Position numbers and translations under genes: made by a program. A stretch of DNA of 64,000 nt from contig JAACJM010000050.1 of NCBI GenBank assembly GCA_013368315.1, positions 1 to 64,000 of the forward strand, read 5' to 3'. This document shows positions 43,255 to 54,606 of the stretch, one piece after another; position 1 is the stretch's first letter; every line of letters begins with the position of its first letter. Below the pieces are notes generated by a model, which was not told the origin of the DNA, made no database searches, and saw nothing but the letters and a program-made list of their open reading frames with translations. This DNA comes from Tetrapyrgos nigripes. Taxonomy: Eukaryota > Basidiomycota > Agaricomycetes > Agaricales > Campanellaceae.

Positions 43255-45384
43255 ATGGCTCCTCGAAAACGCGGCTCCAACTCCAACACTGCTAAAAGTG
43301 CTTCTACTGGGACTGTAAACTCCACACACACAAGTACGAGTACGAAAGGAACAGGCAGCGGCAGCAGCGGCAGTGGCAGTGGAAAGAAAAGCCCATTCGG
43401 TTTCGAACGCTTTAGACGGGATGAACTTATAGATTGGTCGAGTGGCTTTACGCTTTTAGGTGTGTGTGTTGCCTGTTCTTCGTCCCTTCATTCCCTCTGT
43501 CATACTACTCTCATTCCTTTACACTTCACATATCCCATGAACACACATCTCATACCCTTTACACTTGCACACAGACACCCTCGAAACCTACTTTGACTCT
43601 CAAGTCGACCTCTTCCAACGTCAACTCAAAAAACGCGGAGATGAGCTACGCAAGAGAGGGGATAAGCTCATTACGAAGATGCGTGCGGACAACCTCAATA
43701 TCAAGACATTAGAAAGTCTCAAACTAAGGGATATTTCGGTCAAGGATTTATCTCATTCGATGAAGGACTTTTCGATTTCGAGTTCGGGGGATTTATTGGC
43801 GGAGAATTTTGATAGGGAATTTAAGGGGTTTAAGATTAAGGTGGGTTTTGTGCTCGTTGCGAGAACTGGTAGACAAGTGAATGCTAACCATATCTCTTAT
43901 TGTGAACATAGGTCTCAGCACGAATGACTAAACTGTCCAACTCGTGGCACTCGGCCAAAGTCGTCCAGACTAGGGAAAAGGTTTCCTTCTTTTTCGGTGT
44001 CATGTCGGTGTTATTCTCGGCATTGTTTTTTGGATTGGCTCCTCAGTGCGTGTTTTCCTTACTTTTCCTTCACTGATTGAGACGACGTCAATAACCTTTT
44101 CCTCTGCAGATGGGTCCACATAGCCTACACCCTTCAAGCCCTTTATCTCCTTCCCCTCCGCACCTACATCTACAAAAAACGCGCTTGGCACTACTTCCTC
44201 TTCGACCTCTGCTACTACGTCACCATCCTCAATTTCGTGTACCTCTGGATCTTTCCTGCATCGCCAGCTTTATTCGTTGCGTGTTATTGTTTGAGCCACG
44301 GGAGTTTGGCGAGTGCTGTAATTACTTGGAGGAATAGTCTGGTGTTCCACGATTTGGACAAGGTTACGAGTCTTTTTATACATGTGTATCCGCCTTTTGT
44401 GTTTACGGTGATTAGGTGGGTGGTTCAAATTTTTTTTGGTGATGTGGGTTAAGGTACTGATGAATGTGATTTGACAGACACTTTTATCCAAACGCAGAAG
44501 AGAGATTCCCTGCACTCAAGGAATTGCCTCATCTAAATCCTTTACACGCGCTACTCATCAGTAGTGGTATCTGTGAGTCTTCTTTCTTTCTTTCCTTCTC
44601 TTCTCTTTCAATCACTCACAATATCCCCTCAGACTTCTCCTGGCAACTCCTCTACTGGAAATTCGTCCTCATCGACCGTCGCGAAAAAATCGAATCAGGC
44701 CAACGTACCACCTCCTTCTCCTTCCTCCTCAATAACCAACGCGGCATCATCGGTCGTTCCCTCTCCGCTGTCTCACCTCAATCTCGTATCGCTGCTTTCA
44801 TGGGCGGTCAACTCGTCTATATGGTCCTTACCGAGTTACCTGCGGTATTCCTCCTTTATGATAGTCCATTTTGGAGTGGAGTCTTTTTGTTGGCGATATT
44901 TGGAGTGTCAGTGTGGAATGGAGGAGGGTATTATATTGAGGTGTTTGGGAGGAAGTTTGAGAGGGAGTTGGAGGCGTTGAGGAAGGAGCTGGCAGAGGTT
45001 ACGCAGGCGAGTGAAAAGAGGGTGAAGAATATTGAGGAGAAGGTCCAGGAGAAGCAGAATGATGTGGGGAGAGGAGGTACGAGGAGTGATACGACATTGT
45101 CAGAGACTGCATCGGTGGTTTCTTCGGGATCTATGCCTACCTCTGGACGATCTAGCCCGACTTGGCAGTACCAGTATGCGTTCAGCGATGATGACTCTTC
45201 GGTGGATGATTCGCCTATATTGGTTAGTAATAAGTTTCTTGCGAATCTACCGGTGAGGGACGGGGATGGGGGCGGCGATGGCGATGGCGATGAGGAGGGA
45301 GAATTCGAGTCGCCGAGGTCTGCGACGGGGTTGGAGTTGAGTCTGGATGGGGAGCAAGGGCAGGAGGCGAAGAAGGAGAGGTGA
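43255..45384 (+). CDS. GPC1: Glycerophosphocholine acyltransferase
   Basis: Six exons (43255-43459, 43575-43840, 43912-44045, 44110-44415, 44478-44572, 44633-45384) give 585 residues with all phases consistent. The N-terminus is basic and Ser/Gly-rich, followed by a helical stretch (DLFQRQLKKRGDELRKRGDK). The membrane domain has the family hallmarks SHGSLASAVITWRNSLVFHD, YPPFVFTVIRHFYPNAEERF, LLYWKFVLIDRREKIESGQR and VSVWNGGGYYIEVFGRKFER. The tail is coiled (ERELEALRKELAEVTQ) then acidic. The DUF2838/GPC1 family acylates glycerophosphocholine with acyl-CoA to lyso-PC, feeding phosphatidylcholine resynthesis at the ER. It is embedded in the F array; dead copies lie at 20690-22284 and 57540-58645, and head/tail relics at 33.4 and 40.1 kb. 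Confidence 0.95.
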
Positions 45385-46114
45385 TCACGAGGGACCACCG
45401 TTTTAAATCTGTTTCTCGCCGACCTATTTCCCGATATGTGTCTTGATTTCTTCTCGCATGTTTATCCGTCTTTCTACCTCTCTACCTCTCTACCTCTCTA
45501 TCTTCCTACCTTCTTACCTTTCTGCCCTTACTCTATGATCCACCCGCGATACCTGATACATTCATACATTACCTATTGTCCTTGTCCTTAGTCTTGATTT
45601 TGTCACAACCTTGTAATGTTGACTTTGTTTCAATTTTTTTCTTTTATTTTTGTAACGATACGATGTTTTACGATACTACCTACCTATCTGATTCTTGTTA
45701 TAACGTTTTTAGTACTACATACCTGACTACACACGCTTGCCATTTGATTGTCTCTTTAGTGTCACATTGTCATTGTCATTCGAGTATGATACGACTTTTT
45801 GTAACGAACCTGTATATAGATTTCTTTTTTCGATGGCCAGTCTCTTCTTGAAGTTTCTTATAGCGTTGTAATGGGCGAAGCACGTCGACGCGTACTTACA
45901 TACTTGCTTTGAGAATTCGGACAATTCCCGACACTCGAGTGAATTCCAGTGAATAGTATACAGCACTGTAAGTTATAAGTAGGTAGGAGAAGAAAGCAAG
46001 TACATAGTCACAGAAAAAGAACATCTGGCCCGGTCCATATGTAGTATAAAGTGTCAATATGGATGTAGCACTCGAGAAAAGGATAAATCAACTACAAGGA
46101 CAGCCGTCCGAGTC
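45385..46114 (+). repeat. GPC1 3' flank, then F6 3' flank
   Basis: A CTACCTCT microsatellite (45473-45500) and the block 'gatacgatgttttacgatac' (45656) are followed by 'gtgtcacattgtcattgtcat'; these recur at 24.4, 54.2 and 59.4 kb. From about 45900 the F 3'-flank repeat begins. Confidence 0.65.
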
Positions 46115-47346
46115 CTACATATGAGGAAGATACCTGGTCCAGTCAATGTCACGATATGCATCTGGAGGTAAAGAACGGAGAGTTGTGACAGTAATAGTCA
46201 GAAGTATCAGCCTACATACAACATAGAGCAGTAGTCCAGTACACCCAATAATTCTTTGGAAGGTCGAATCATCAAGGTACAGTTCAATGTAACGTAAAAA
46301 TTGGAACCTTTTTAGCCGAGGCTGGCAGTGGGGGCCCTTCATGATGTAACGCATTGCCAAATCAAGAGGAAAAGAGGACGGAAACAGTGCGATGAACACT
46401 GAGCTAATTCTCCACATCATTTGTTCCATCGAGGTAGGGAATGAGAAGTTCCATGCGAAACAGTGGATCGCGCCGAAAAGGCAAGCAACAATGGATGCCA
46501 CAACACGAGTCACTGTGAGCACTGCTTGATTCCCTGACTCCGGAAAAATTCCGGCCCAAACAATTGGAACAGATTTTGATTTCATCTTGAAGTTATAACC
46601 CCCATAAATCACAAGCTTCAGGAATCTCCAGATCTGTGCAGATGAAAACCACCGACGCCGGGATATTGTAGATATTTCTACTTCTGGTCCAGGACCAATC
46701 ATAATTGACCCTTTGACGTCAAGAGGTTTGTACCACCATAACCTGTACATCAGCAGGTTTAGAATCGCAAAACCGACCGTGGCCATCTCTAGCGTAGTGA
46801 TAGGCAAGTGCTGAATATGCCTGGTGAGGATTTGGACTAGAAACCACAAAGTCTGTAGAAGAGCCAGTCCCTTGGACACCGCATCGCCTTTGCTCTTGTC
46901 TTCAATATCCTGAGTCTTGGTTGCCCTGATCTCGCGTAGAATTTCTTTTGTCAGCTGGTGGCGTGAAATTATCGGATGATGGCCTTGACGAGTGACAAAG
47001 CCACCCATCGAAATGAAGAACCCATGAGTCATTGAGAGGTTGTGATCTATAATCAAGGGAATAAGAGACCAAAAAACAAATGTGACCGGTAAATACCTTT
47101 GGAGAATTTCCTTGCCACCATAAACTGGCACATCGCAAAATACACCATCAACTCTGGAGCTACGACCGCTATGACCATCAGAACACATCGTCTGAGTGCT
47201 ATGGAGATAGGCCCGCAGTGCGGTGGAGATACGTTTGGATGGACAGAGATCCATGTGCACGCGAAGATGGTAACGAGACATCCCCAAACAATGTCGTAGA
47301 GTTTTCGACAGTCATTGATGTCATTGCATGAGGAATCTGAGGCCAT
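46115..47346 (-). CDS. F6: F-family multi-pass membrane protein, intact
   Basis: Exons 47346-47097 and 47046-46115 (50 bp intron) give 393 residues. Substitutions in usually constant places: TLWFLVQILTRHIQHLPITT, YRLWWYKPLDVKGSIMIGPG (Gly of YGLWW is Arg) and MEQMMWRIS. The variable segment is VEISTISRRRWFSSAQIWRF followed by LKLVIYGGYNFKMKSKS. A second frame stays open from an ATG at 47287 through the unspliced intron into exon 2. Function unknown. Confidence 0.8.
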
Positions 47347-48039
47347 TCTTCGTGTGTTATTGGAAAAGAGGGCGGAAAGAACGCAAGCTAGAGATTGAGG
47401 CGCATTGGATTGATCTTAAGACTTGTTACTCCAAGCACGCAGCGACCACGTTGCATGGGGGCTGCGTAACAGACACTACATCGACCAGCTGAAGCTGTAG
47501 AAGAGCTGTTCAAGGTACAATAGTACAAGGTTTGATTACTCCTATCGTTAATTTATAGCTGAGATGATGACGGGGGACGAAATCCTCATTTCATGGCTCC
47601 GACGAGACTAGTTCTATGTATTCGCCGTCGACTGAGAACCCGAACGTGGAGAAAAATGAGGTTTGCAACGAGAGTCAAGACAAGAGCTGCTATGTGAGAA
47701 CATGTCGTAAGTACTTGACAGCAATATTGATGTATTGCCAATACTTAGAATTGTAGACACCGATAGGAAGCAGCTGCAGCGAAGAGTCAAAGGACGGAGA
47801 AGAAGAATGGGCAAGTGGGACACGGGTTAACGTGTAAACAGCGGTGAAGATGGTGGTAAGAGCAAGGTAAGCCGCAAGCGGCAGTTTGGCGGTTACGTGT
47901 CCGAAACTGCCTAATCATGACCGCGAGATTACACAATTCCTCCCGGTTCTACGACAGAGACTGCAGAGTCAGACACAAAGTATTCCTTATTCTTGATAAT
48001 GGCAATTAAGTCTTATCTTACAGATAACAGTACCCGTGC
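47347..48039 (-). promoter_or_regulatory. F6 upstream region
   Basis: The full-length F upstream block, extended to the distal 'cccggttctacgacagagac' and 'attcttgataatggcaatta' words (47943-48010) also seen at 50160-50240 and 62100-62175. Confidence 0.5.
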
Positions 48040-48200
48040 CAGTAGGAAAATATGTAGTCCAATCAAACGTGTCTGGTGGTCAAGAGCGGAGAGTTGTACA
48101 GATAAGAGTCAAGAGTAAGAGTAAGATGCAATAATCCGCATACGATATAGAAGGCAAAACACTGCATCAAGACTGGGGTCGAAAGAAGCGAAAGAGTGTG
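48040..48200 (-). pseudogene. Short C-terminal fragment of divergent F member
   Basis: Matches 50268-50440 of F8 ('aaggcaaaacactgcatcaa', 'gtctggtggtcaagagcgg'). Only the last helix region is present. Confidence 0.6.
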
Positions 48201-48470
48201 TGATCCCAATCAGGAATTGCCGGAACGAGTCAGGTTAGGACATAACTTCCTCAGAGAGAAGGTCCACCCTCCCTGTAAGTTAGATATGTGTAATGACAAG
48301 CCACAGAGGGAAAGAGGCGAGCCATTCCCGAAAGCCCTACAGACGAGCATACGCCCCCCTGTAGTCCAGCCGTCCTAGACCGTTTTTGTCGACCCAGACT
48401 CACCCGGTGGTAAGTAGGTAGTGGAAAAAAGAAAGGTAAACCAGCTGCGAGGAAGACATCCGTCCGAGTC
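48201..48470. other. Unique insert, then short F7 3' flank
   Basis: 48210-48410 has no second copy in the window. It replaces most of the F 3'-flank repeat, of which only about 60 bases remain before F7. Confidence 0.45.
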
Positions 48471-49735
48471 CTACATATGAGGAAGATACCTAGTCCAATC
48501 AATGTCACGATACGCATCTGCAGGTAAAGAGCGGAGAGTTGTGAAAGTAATAGTGAGAAGTACCAGCCTACATACAACGTAGAGCGGTAGTCCAGTCACA
48601 ATGATTGCTATATAGATCCATTGTGGAAACAGTTCAATGTATCGTAAAAATCGGAACCTTTTTAGCAGAGACTCCCAGTAGAGGCCATCCTGGATGCAAC
48701 GCGTAGCCAGACCAGGGGAAAAAAGGGACGGAAACAGTGCGACGAACGCTGCGCTAATTCTCCACATCGTTTGTTCGGTCGAGGTAGGGAATGAAAAGTT
48801 CCATGCTACACAGTGGATGGCGCCGAAAAGGCAAGCAACAATGGATGCCACAACACTAGTCATCATGAACCCTGCTCCTTCGAACTGATACGAATATCCT
48901 GCCCAAATAACAGATATCGATTCCTCCGGATATCCTGCCCAAATGATTGGAACAGATATCGATTTCTCCGGATAGTAGTTAGAACCCCCAAAAACCACAA
49001 ACTTCAGGAATTTCAAAATCCGTGCAGGTGAAAACCACTGACGGTAGGATGTTGCAGATATTTCTATTTCTTCTGGACCAGGACCAATCATAATTGACCT
49101 TTGAACGTCAAGAGGTTTGTACCACCATAATCCATACACCAACAGGTTTAGAACCGCAAAAGCGACCGTGGATATCTCTAGCGCAGCAATAGGCAGATGC
49201 TGAATGGCCCTGGTGAGGATTTGGACCAGAAACCACGAGGTCTGTAGAAGAGTCACTCCCTTGGACACTGCGTCGCCTTTGCTCTTGTCTTTGATATCCT
49301 GGACCTTGGTTGCCTTGATGTCGAGTAGAATTTCTTCTGTAAGCTGGGAGGGCAAGATTATCGGATGATGGCCTTGACGAGTGACAAAACCACCCATCGA
49401 AATAAAGAACCCATGAGTAATTGAGAGTCTGTACTCTATAATCAAAGGAATAAGAGACCGAAAAACAAATGTGACAGGCCAGTACCTTTGGACAGTTCCC
49501 TTGCTACCAGAAACTGACGCAGCGCAAAATATATCATCACCTCTGGAACTATGACCGCTAGGATCATCAAGGAAAACCGCCTGAGGGCTATCGAAATAAC
49601 CCCGAAATGTGGTGGAGGTATGTTTGGATGAACAGAGACCCATGTGCACGCAAAGATGGTGACGAGACATCCCCAAACGATGTCATAGCGCTTTCGACAG
49701 TCATTGATGTCGTGGCATGAGGAATCTGAGGCCAT
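48471..49735 (-). CDS. F7: F-family multi-pass membrane protein, longest, intact
   Basis: Exons 49735-49486 and 49435-48471 (50 bp intron) give 404 residues, the longest member. The extra length comes from a short tandem duplication in the variable segment: SVPIIWAGYPEESISVIWAG, encoded by two similar units at about 48895-48973. TM1 lies in DIVWGCLVTIFACTWVSVHP; the motifs DIKDKSKGDAVSKGVTLLQT and YGLWWYKPLDVQRS are kept, and the C-terminus is RSLPADAYRDIDWTRYLPHM. A second frame is open through the intron from 49676. Function unknown. Confidence 0.8.
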
Positions 49736-50264
49736 TCTTTGAGTGTCCTTGGACTCAGAGAGGGTGGAAGGAACGCAAGCAAGAGATTAAGGCGCACTCG
49801 ATTGACCTTAAGGCTTAGCTGCGTAACAGACATTCGACCTGCTAGCCAAAGCTGTAGAAGAGCTGTTCAAACAGTACAAGGTTTGATCATTCCTATCGCC
49901 AGGATGAAAAATGAGGCTTGCAACGAGGCTTGTTCACTTTGATTGAGAAGATGCACCGTACCGCGTGAGGTCTGGTGTCGTGAGTGCTTGACAGCAATAT
50001 TGATGTGTCGATAGATTGGTAGACACCGAGGAAGCAGTCTCAGCGAGGAGTCAAAGGACGGGGAGGAAGAATGGGCAAGTGAGACACGGGTGAAGATGGT
50101 GGTAAAAGGCAAGCAGGTTACGCGTCCGAACCGAAATTGCCTAACCCGCGAGATTACACAATTTCTCCCGGTTCTACGACAGAGACTGCAGTGCAGAGTC
50201 AGATACAAAGTATTTCTTATTCTTGATAATGGCAATTAAGTATTACAGATAACAGTACCCGTGC
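49736..50264 (-). promoter_or_regulatory. F7 upstream region
   Basis: F upstream block lacking the TATA-like piece: a gap near 49898 joins the proximal part to the distal part. Contains a 122-codon frame with an ATG (50235-49867) whose middle matches the signal-like stretch of the other copies (AHSSSPSFDSSLRLLPRCLP). Confidence 0.45.
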
Positions 50265-50960
50265 CAGTCCTACATATGAGGAAGATGTCTAGTCCAGTCC
50301 ATCGTGTCTGGTGGTCAAGAGCGGAGAGTTGTCCAGGTAAGAGTAAAATGTAATAATCTGCATACGATATAGAAGGCAAAACACTGCATCAAGACTGGGG
50401 TCGAAAGAAGCGAAATAGTACCTGCATGATTTTCTGCACCTGGATCCCAAGATATCCCAGAATTGTGATAATGAGTCATGGTAGATATGAAAATAAGAGG
50501 AAACGAGACAATGCGCGCCACGCCAATCCTCCACAGGAGTTGCATCGAATAAGCAGGCAATACTAGGTGCCATGAATCCGAATCGCAATCTGATGTCCAA
50601 TACGTCCTCGCGGCCTGTCGTCCAGAATATTGGAACAAAGGTAAAGACTGGGATCGTATTTCATGAAGGCCCCCCCTACAGCATCCAGAATGTATCGGGG
50701 ATAGACGATACTGTAATGGGCCCAGATAAACCGAGTACCTTGAAATCAGGACCGGGTCCAACGAAATGGGTCTTTGAACGTCGAGAGGCTTGCACCACCA
50801 GAAGCCGTACACCGAAAGCTTTAGGCAAGCAAACGCGACCGTTGCTATCTCTAGCGCGGTGATAGGTAGATGCTGTATGGACTTGGTGATGATCTAGACG
50901 AGGAACCACAAAGTCTGCAGTCGAGCTATCCCATCGCACCACTTTTGAGCCTTGATTGCC
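50265..50960 (-). pseudogene. F8: divergent F-family fragment
   Basis: The minus strand carries YGFWWCKPLDVQRP, a short and different variable part (DPVLISRYSVYLGPLQYR), then a decayed membrane region ending FYIVCRLLHFTLTWTTLRSS. Exon 1 and the KSKGDA block are missing. It represents a second subfamily whose other trace is at 48040-48200. Confidence 0.65.
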
Positions 50961-51062
50961 TTTATATCCGCTACGATTTCGCCTGTGAGCTGTCTGGGTA
51001 GATTTATCGAATGACGGCCGAAGCGAGTCGCCAACCCTCTCTAGTGGGCTGAGGGATTGGCT

Positions 51063-51705
51063 TAGATGATTACGGGGGGAAAGATTGAGCCTTATGAGGA
51101 GGAACTTGAAGGTGAAAGCGAAGGAAACACATCGCCCACACCCGCACCAACACCAAAATCCCCTCCTCCAGGTGTCTCCCCTTCAAGTTCTCCTGCCTCT
51201 GGTGTCTATCCTCGTTTCATACAGACCTCAACTCCGTCTTTAGCCGACAACAAAAAGCTCGGAGAAGAAAACATGACGCCCGCGTCCCTCTTCGATGAAC
51301 CCATCCCCTAAAACGCAAGTGCTTTCAACACGGGTCTTGGATCGAACAACTCTGCTTTGCCACCGAGGTATCAAAAGACTTTACGCCCCGACCACAATAC
51401 TATGACTATGTCCAAACCCTCTGGTCCTGGTAGTGGTACCGCTAACGCCCTGGGCCTCTCCTCCACCCTCAACATCGGCGAAGCCCTCTACCCCCCTCTT
51501 CTATCTCTCCGTCCACAAACACACCTGGACAAGTGCAGGCTATGGCATATGGATTAAAGAGTTTTGCAGTGTGGTTGATTGGGAGAGGGTTAGTTTGTAT
51601 GAACATTGGACTGTGGAGGCGAGGAAGGAGGGGCATAAGGAGGTAGTGGAGAGTGGGCCTGGAGGGTTTAAGGAGTGGGATGGCGTTGGGAAAGAGGTTA
51701 ATTAG
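51063..51705 (+). pseudogene. SOD-like mitoribosomal protein relic, inverted
   Basis: Plus-strand copy of the C-terminal half: EGESEGNTSPTPAPTPKSPP linker, ENMTPASLFDEP, SSTLNIGEALYP, then TWTSAGYGIWIKEFCSVVDW and GFKEWDGVGKEVN with a stop at 51703-51705. A stop after FDEPIP (51309) and frameshifts near 51390 and 51495 break it. It preserves the ancestral ending lost by the 29-kb copy. Confidence 0.85.
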
Positions 51706-51950
51706 ATTTCTTTTTTTTCAAAATTACATTTACGTTTACATGTAATTTACTGCCTTTGCTCATTAAAGCGCTCATTGCTCAGCTTGCATATACATCCGTC
51801 TTAGGCTAATACACAACACAAGTTGCTCGTAGTTATTGAGTGATAGCATCATGTGTCCGTGATGCGATTCGTTGAAGCCAGAAGGGGCATTATTTTCTTA
51901 ATCTTTATTTTCTAGACCATCCTTTACTATCTTAATTAGAGACGTGTAAA
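51706..51950 (-). repeat. Inverted DUF6535 3' flank
   Basis: The complement of 28905-29085: 'cttaatctttattttctaga' is the flipped polyA-signal region. Together with the preceding relic this is a piece of the copy A/B unit in reverse orientation. Confidence 0.75.
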
Positions 51951-52472
51951 ATTTTCAAGAAACCATCGATTCTACCTCCTACATAAGGCTCAGCTTAAAT
52001 CTAACTACATACGCTTATAGTTAGTACTTTTAAACTCTAAACCTGATTTTCTGGGATTTTATCAGAGTGAACTGAGAGCGTCGGGCGTCGCCCGAGCTGG
52101 GTAGACAGAAGTGTAGAACTCTCCCGCGCCCCTCAAGAAAGTGCCCGTTTTGACCACTCTTTCGAGAATATCAAGCCATCCCTGCTCTGATTGCACTCAA
52201 AACTGGTATGCACATTCTTCAGGTTATAGATTTTAATAAGGTGTGGTCTTTCCCACTTTCTATTCTCTGCAATAGCTCAGGGTCCACTGTAACATGGTCT
52301 CCGCGGCTACTAAAAAAATCCTACTGCTCCTTCCTTTTCACATATACCCAATCTTAGTTGACAGATCTCTTCGAATGCATCTATTCTACATTAAACAAAA
52401 TAATCAAGGACAAAAGTGGCGTCTAGAAAGAGATATTGCAAAGTTTTACACTTCTCTATGTTTTACACTTCC
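51951..52472. other. AT-rich stretch without a supported gene
   Basis: It interrupts the inverted DUF6535 3' flank (which resumes at 52480), so it is an insertion of about 520 bp. It contains the palindrome GGGCGTCGCCC (52083-52093). No target duplication or coding frame was recognised. Confidence 0.4.
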
Positions 52473-53455
52473 CTAATTCAGATAGTACGCGTACATAATC
52501 CCTGTCTGGACCCTGCCAAGGTCCTTAATATTATTAACCAGAGCGCCCAAAACACTACCAGCAATGGCTCCTACAGGAGTTCCTGAATCTGAATCGGAGG
52601 AGCCACCGGTTTCGCTTGGAGAGGCTGTCGTTGAAGGGGAAGAGGCGTCAATGCACGATGAATTATCTGTAGCTGACACAGTGCGAATATCACTGGAGCC
52701 CCCCTGACGTCCTTGAGAATCAAACATCAAGAACATGACCCGAGTGCCGTTCCAGACGTTAGCTGTCCAATCAAACGAGGTAGATCCTGTCGGAGGATGT
52801 AACACAAAGATGTCTCCACTCGGTATTATACCCTAGTACGACGGCATTAGAGAAAAAGGTGTAATGGGTGGTTGATTAGGGCTCACGAGGATTGTGACTG
52901 GCTGCTTCGCACCGTCATAGCCGGAAAAAGTTAAAGTTCTGTGGATAATTGAGAAATGGTGCAGAAAGTTCGACATTGGAAGCTAATCACCGGCATTGCT
53001 GCAGTGCCGTGTTCAGCTGGAAAGGAAAATCCACGCCTGAGCTCGTGATATTGCATTGCCCTCCTTTGGATGCGCCCACTTGCAGATCACTCGTATCACC
53101 ACCCGAACCATAATTAGTTGAGTCTGACATGATGGCGACAAATCGCACATTTTTGGGAAAAGGCAGTTGAGTTGAGAAAGATCCTTTTCCATCACTGAAC
53201 GAATCGGAAGGAATGGAGAAATTGCGGGGTATTCCAAAGACCTGCGCGGTACCAGAAAAAAGCTCAGTCCGGATTGCACGGTAATGGAACAGAGATACTG
53301 ACAGGAACTAGGGTAAGATAAAAGGGTGGACTCCCAGACGTCCATTGCACTGTGAAATCGTCGCATGAAGTTGGATCATTGTGCGTAAAGTTGAACGCTT
53401 TCGCCTGGTATAGAAGGGCGAGATAGACTGAAATAGCCCATAGCGATAAATACAT
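52473..53455 (-). CDS. Secreted/cell-surface protein with chimeric C-terminus
   Basis: Four exons (53455-53303, 53241-52991, 52938-52887, 52832-52473) give 271 residues. A signal peptide (MYLSLWAISVYLALLYQAKA) is followed by FNFTHNDPTSCDDFTVQWTS and GSPPFYLTLVP, the start typical of a basidiomycete surface-protein family. Then come GSGGDTSDLQVGASKGGQCN, QLNTALQQCRTLTFSGYDGA, FDWTANVWNGTRVMFLMFDS and a Ser/Thr-rich stalk leading to GTPVGAIAGSVLGAL. In relatives a membrane helix normally follows that last motif. Here it is replaced by VNNIKDLGRVQTGIMYAYYL, encoded by DNA that matches the 3' flank of the DUF6535 genes. The anchor is therefore lost and the protein would probably be secreted free. 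No function assigned. Confidence 0.75.
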
Positions 53456-53832
53456 AAAGGAAGGAAGAAAGTGACGATGCAAACGAGGAAGCAAGCAGGA
53501 CTGCGATGGTCAGGAGTGTGTGGGGACAGGAGGTGGTACAGGAGAGGAACTCGTGAGATACTTTGAAATACTGCTATGTTACGGCCAGACGCTTTGATAG
53601 AGTCATAGACGATGCATAGACTTTGTTTGACCACCCGCTCCCGGCCCCGGGATAAAAATATAGTATAAGCAAGATTGGAAAATTTCCAACCCAGGTATCA
53701 AATCGTAGCGGATAGACACTGTAGCGTATTTTCACTTGTACTCAGTACTACCAGGGCTTTCGCAACGCCTGGTCTAAATCCTGAAGACCGTCCGAATTTT
53801 CCTGGGAAGAAAGCTTTCCGAATTAGGCTGTT
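53456..53832. other. Upstream region of the secreted-protein gene
   Basis: No gene supported. 'ataaaaatatagtataagc' at 53651-53669 lies about 200 bases upstream of the minus-strand ATG; its complement has a TATA-like CTATATTTTTAT. Confidence 0.35.
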
Positions 53833-54189
53833 ATGTCATTAGCACGGCCTCAAGGCCTCTTTGAAAATGACGATGACGTTGCTTATCTAATCCAACTTAC
53901 TCTGATGAAGAACTTCAGTGAAGCGCAACGTTCCTCTCAAATTCCTCTTGTCATTGACGGGACAGTAATGGACTTTTATGAAATCGGTTTGACTTCTATA
54001 AACGATGGGACCCGCCTTTTGAAAGTCGTTGGAGTAATGACAAAAGTACGTAGTATGCATCCAAACATGGCCGTAGTCAATCCTGAGCCTGAGGCCTCTA
54101 CATCTACTTTCAAATTACAACCGTTCAGCCTTCAATCAACACAAACGATACAATGTTTTACGATACCGCCTACCTACCTACCTATCTGA
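53833..54189 (+). CDS. Relic W, longest version (118 codons, uncertain)
   Basis: A frame from ATG 53833 reads RPQGLFENDDDVAYLIQLTL, QIPLVIDGTVMDFYEIGLTS, VVNPEPEASTSTFKLQPF and then enters the GPC1 3'-flank repeat. Related but broken copies lie at 9530-9675 and 24575-24720. No family was recognised. The last ~25 codons lie in a repeat, so the annotated end is probably not the original one. It could be a decayed gene like the other two. Confidence 0.3.
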   Translation: MSLARPQGLFENDDDVAYLIQLTLMKNFSEAQRSSQIPLVIDGTVMDFYEIGLTSINDGTRLLKVVGVMTKVRSMHPNMAVVNPEPEASTSTFKLQPFSLQSTQTIQCFTIPPTYLPI

Positions 54190-54606
54190 TTCTTGTTATA
54201 GCGTTGTTAGTACTACACATACTTACGCTTGTTTAATTGTCTCCCTAGTGCTGCCTTAGTGCCACATTGTCATTGTCATTTCCAGTTGAGTATGATACGA
54301 CTTTTTTTGTAACGAATCTGTATATAGACTTCTTCTTTTCCAGTCTCTTTTGAACTTTCTTATAACGCTGTACTGGGGGACGCCGAGGGGTACTTACACA
54401 CTTGCTTTGAGAATCCGGACAGTTCCCGACACTCGAGTGAAGTTCAGTAAAATAGTGCAGCACTGTAAGTACTAGTAGGTAATGGAACAAAGCAAATACA
54501 TAGTCGCAGAAAAAGAACACCTGGCCCGGTCCATACGTAGTGTCAAGTGTCACTATGTAGTATTCGAGAAAGGTAAACCAGCTATCAGGAAGACATCCGT
54601 CCGAGT
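54190..54606 (-). repeat. GPC1 3'-flank repeat joined to F9 3' flank
   Basis: 54140-54300 matches 45650-45800 ('gccacattgtcattgtcatt', 'gagtatgatacgactttttt'). From 54380 it is the F 3'-flank repeat ('ttcccgacactcgagtgaag'). Confidence 0.65.

Noticed and set aside
44931..45398. 155-codon minus-strand frame over the GPC1 tail
   Set aside because: Antisense to the Ser/Glu/Asp-rich GPC1 C-terminus, whose sense frame is supported by family motifs and splice phases. The same holds for 58168-58728.
53456..53494. Longer N-terminus for the secreted protein
   Set aside because: The extension begins at TTG, not ATG; the first ATG at 53455 already gives a good signal peptide.
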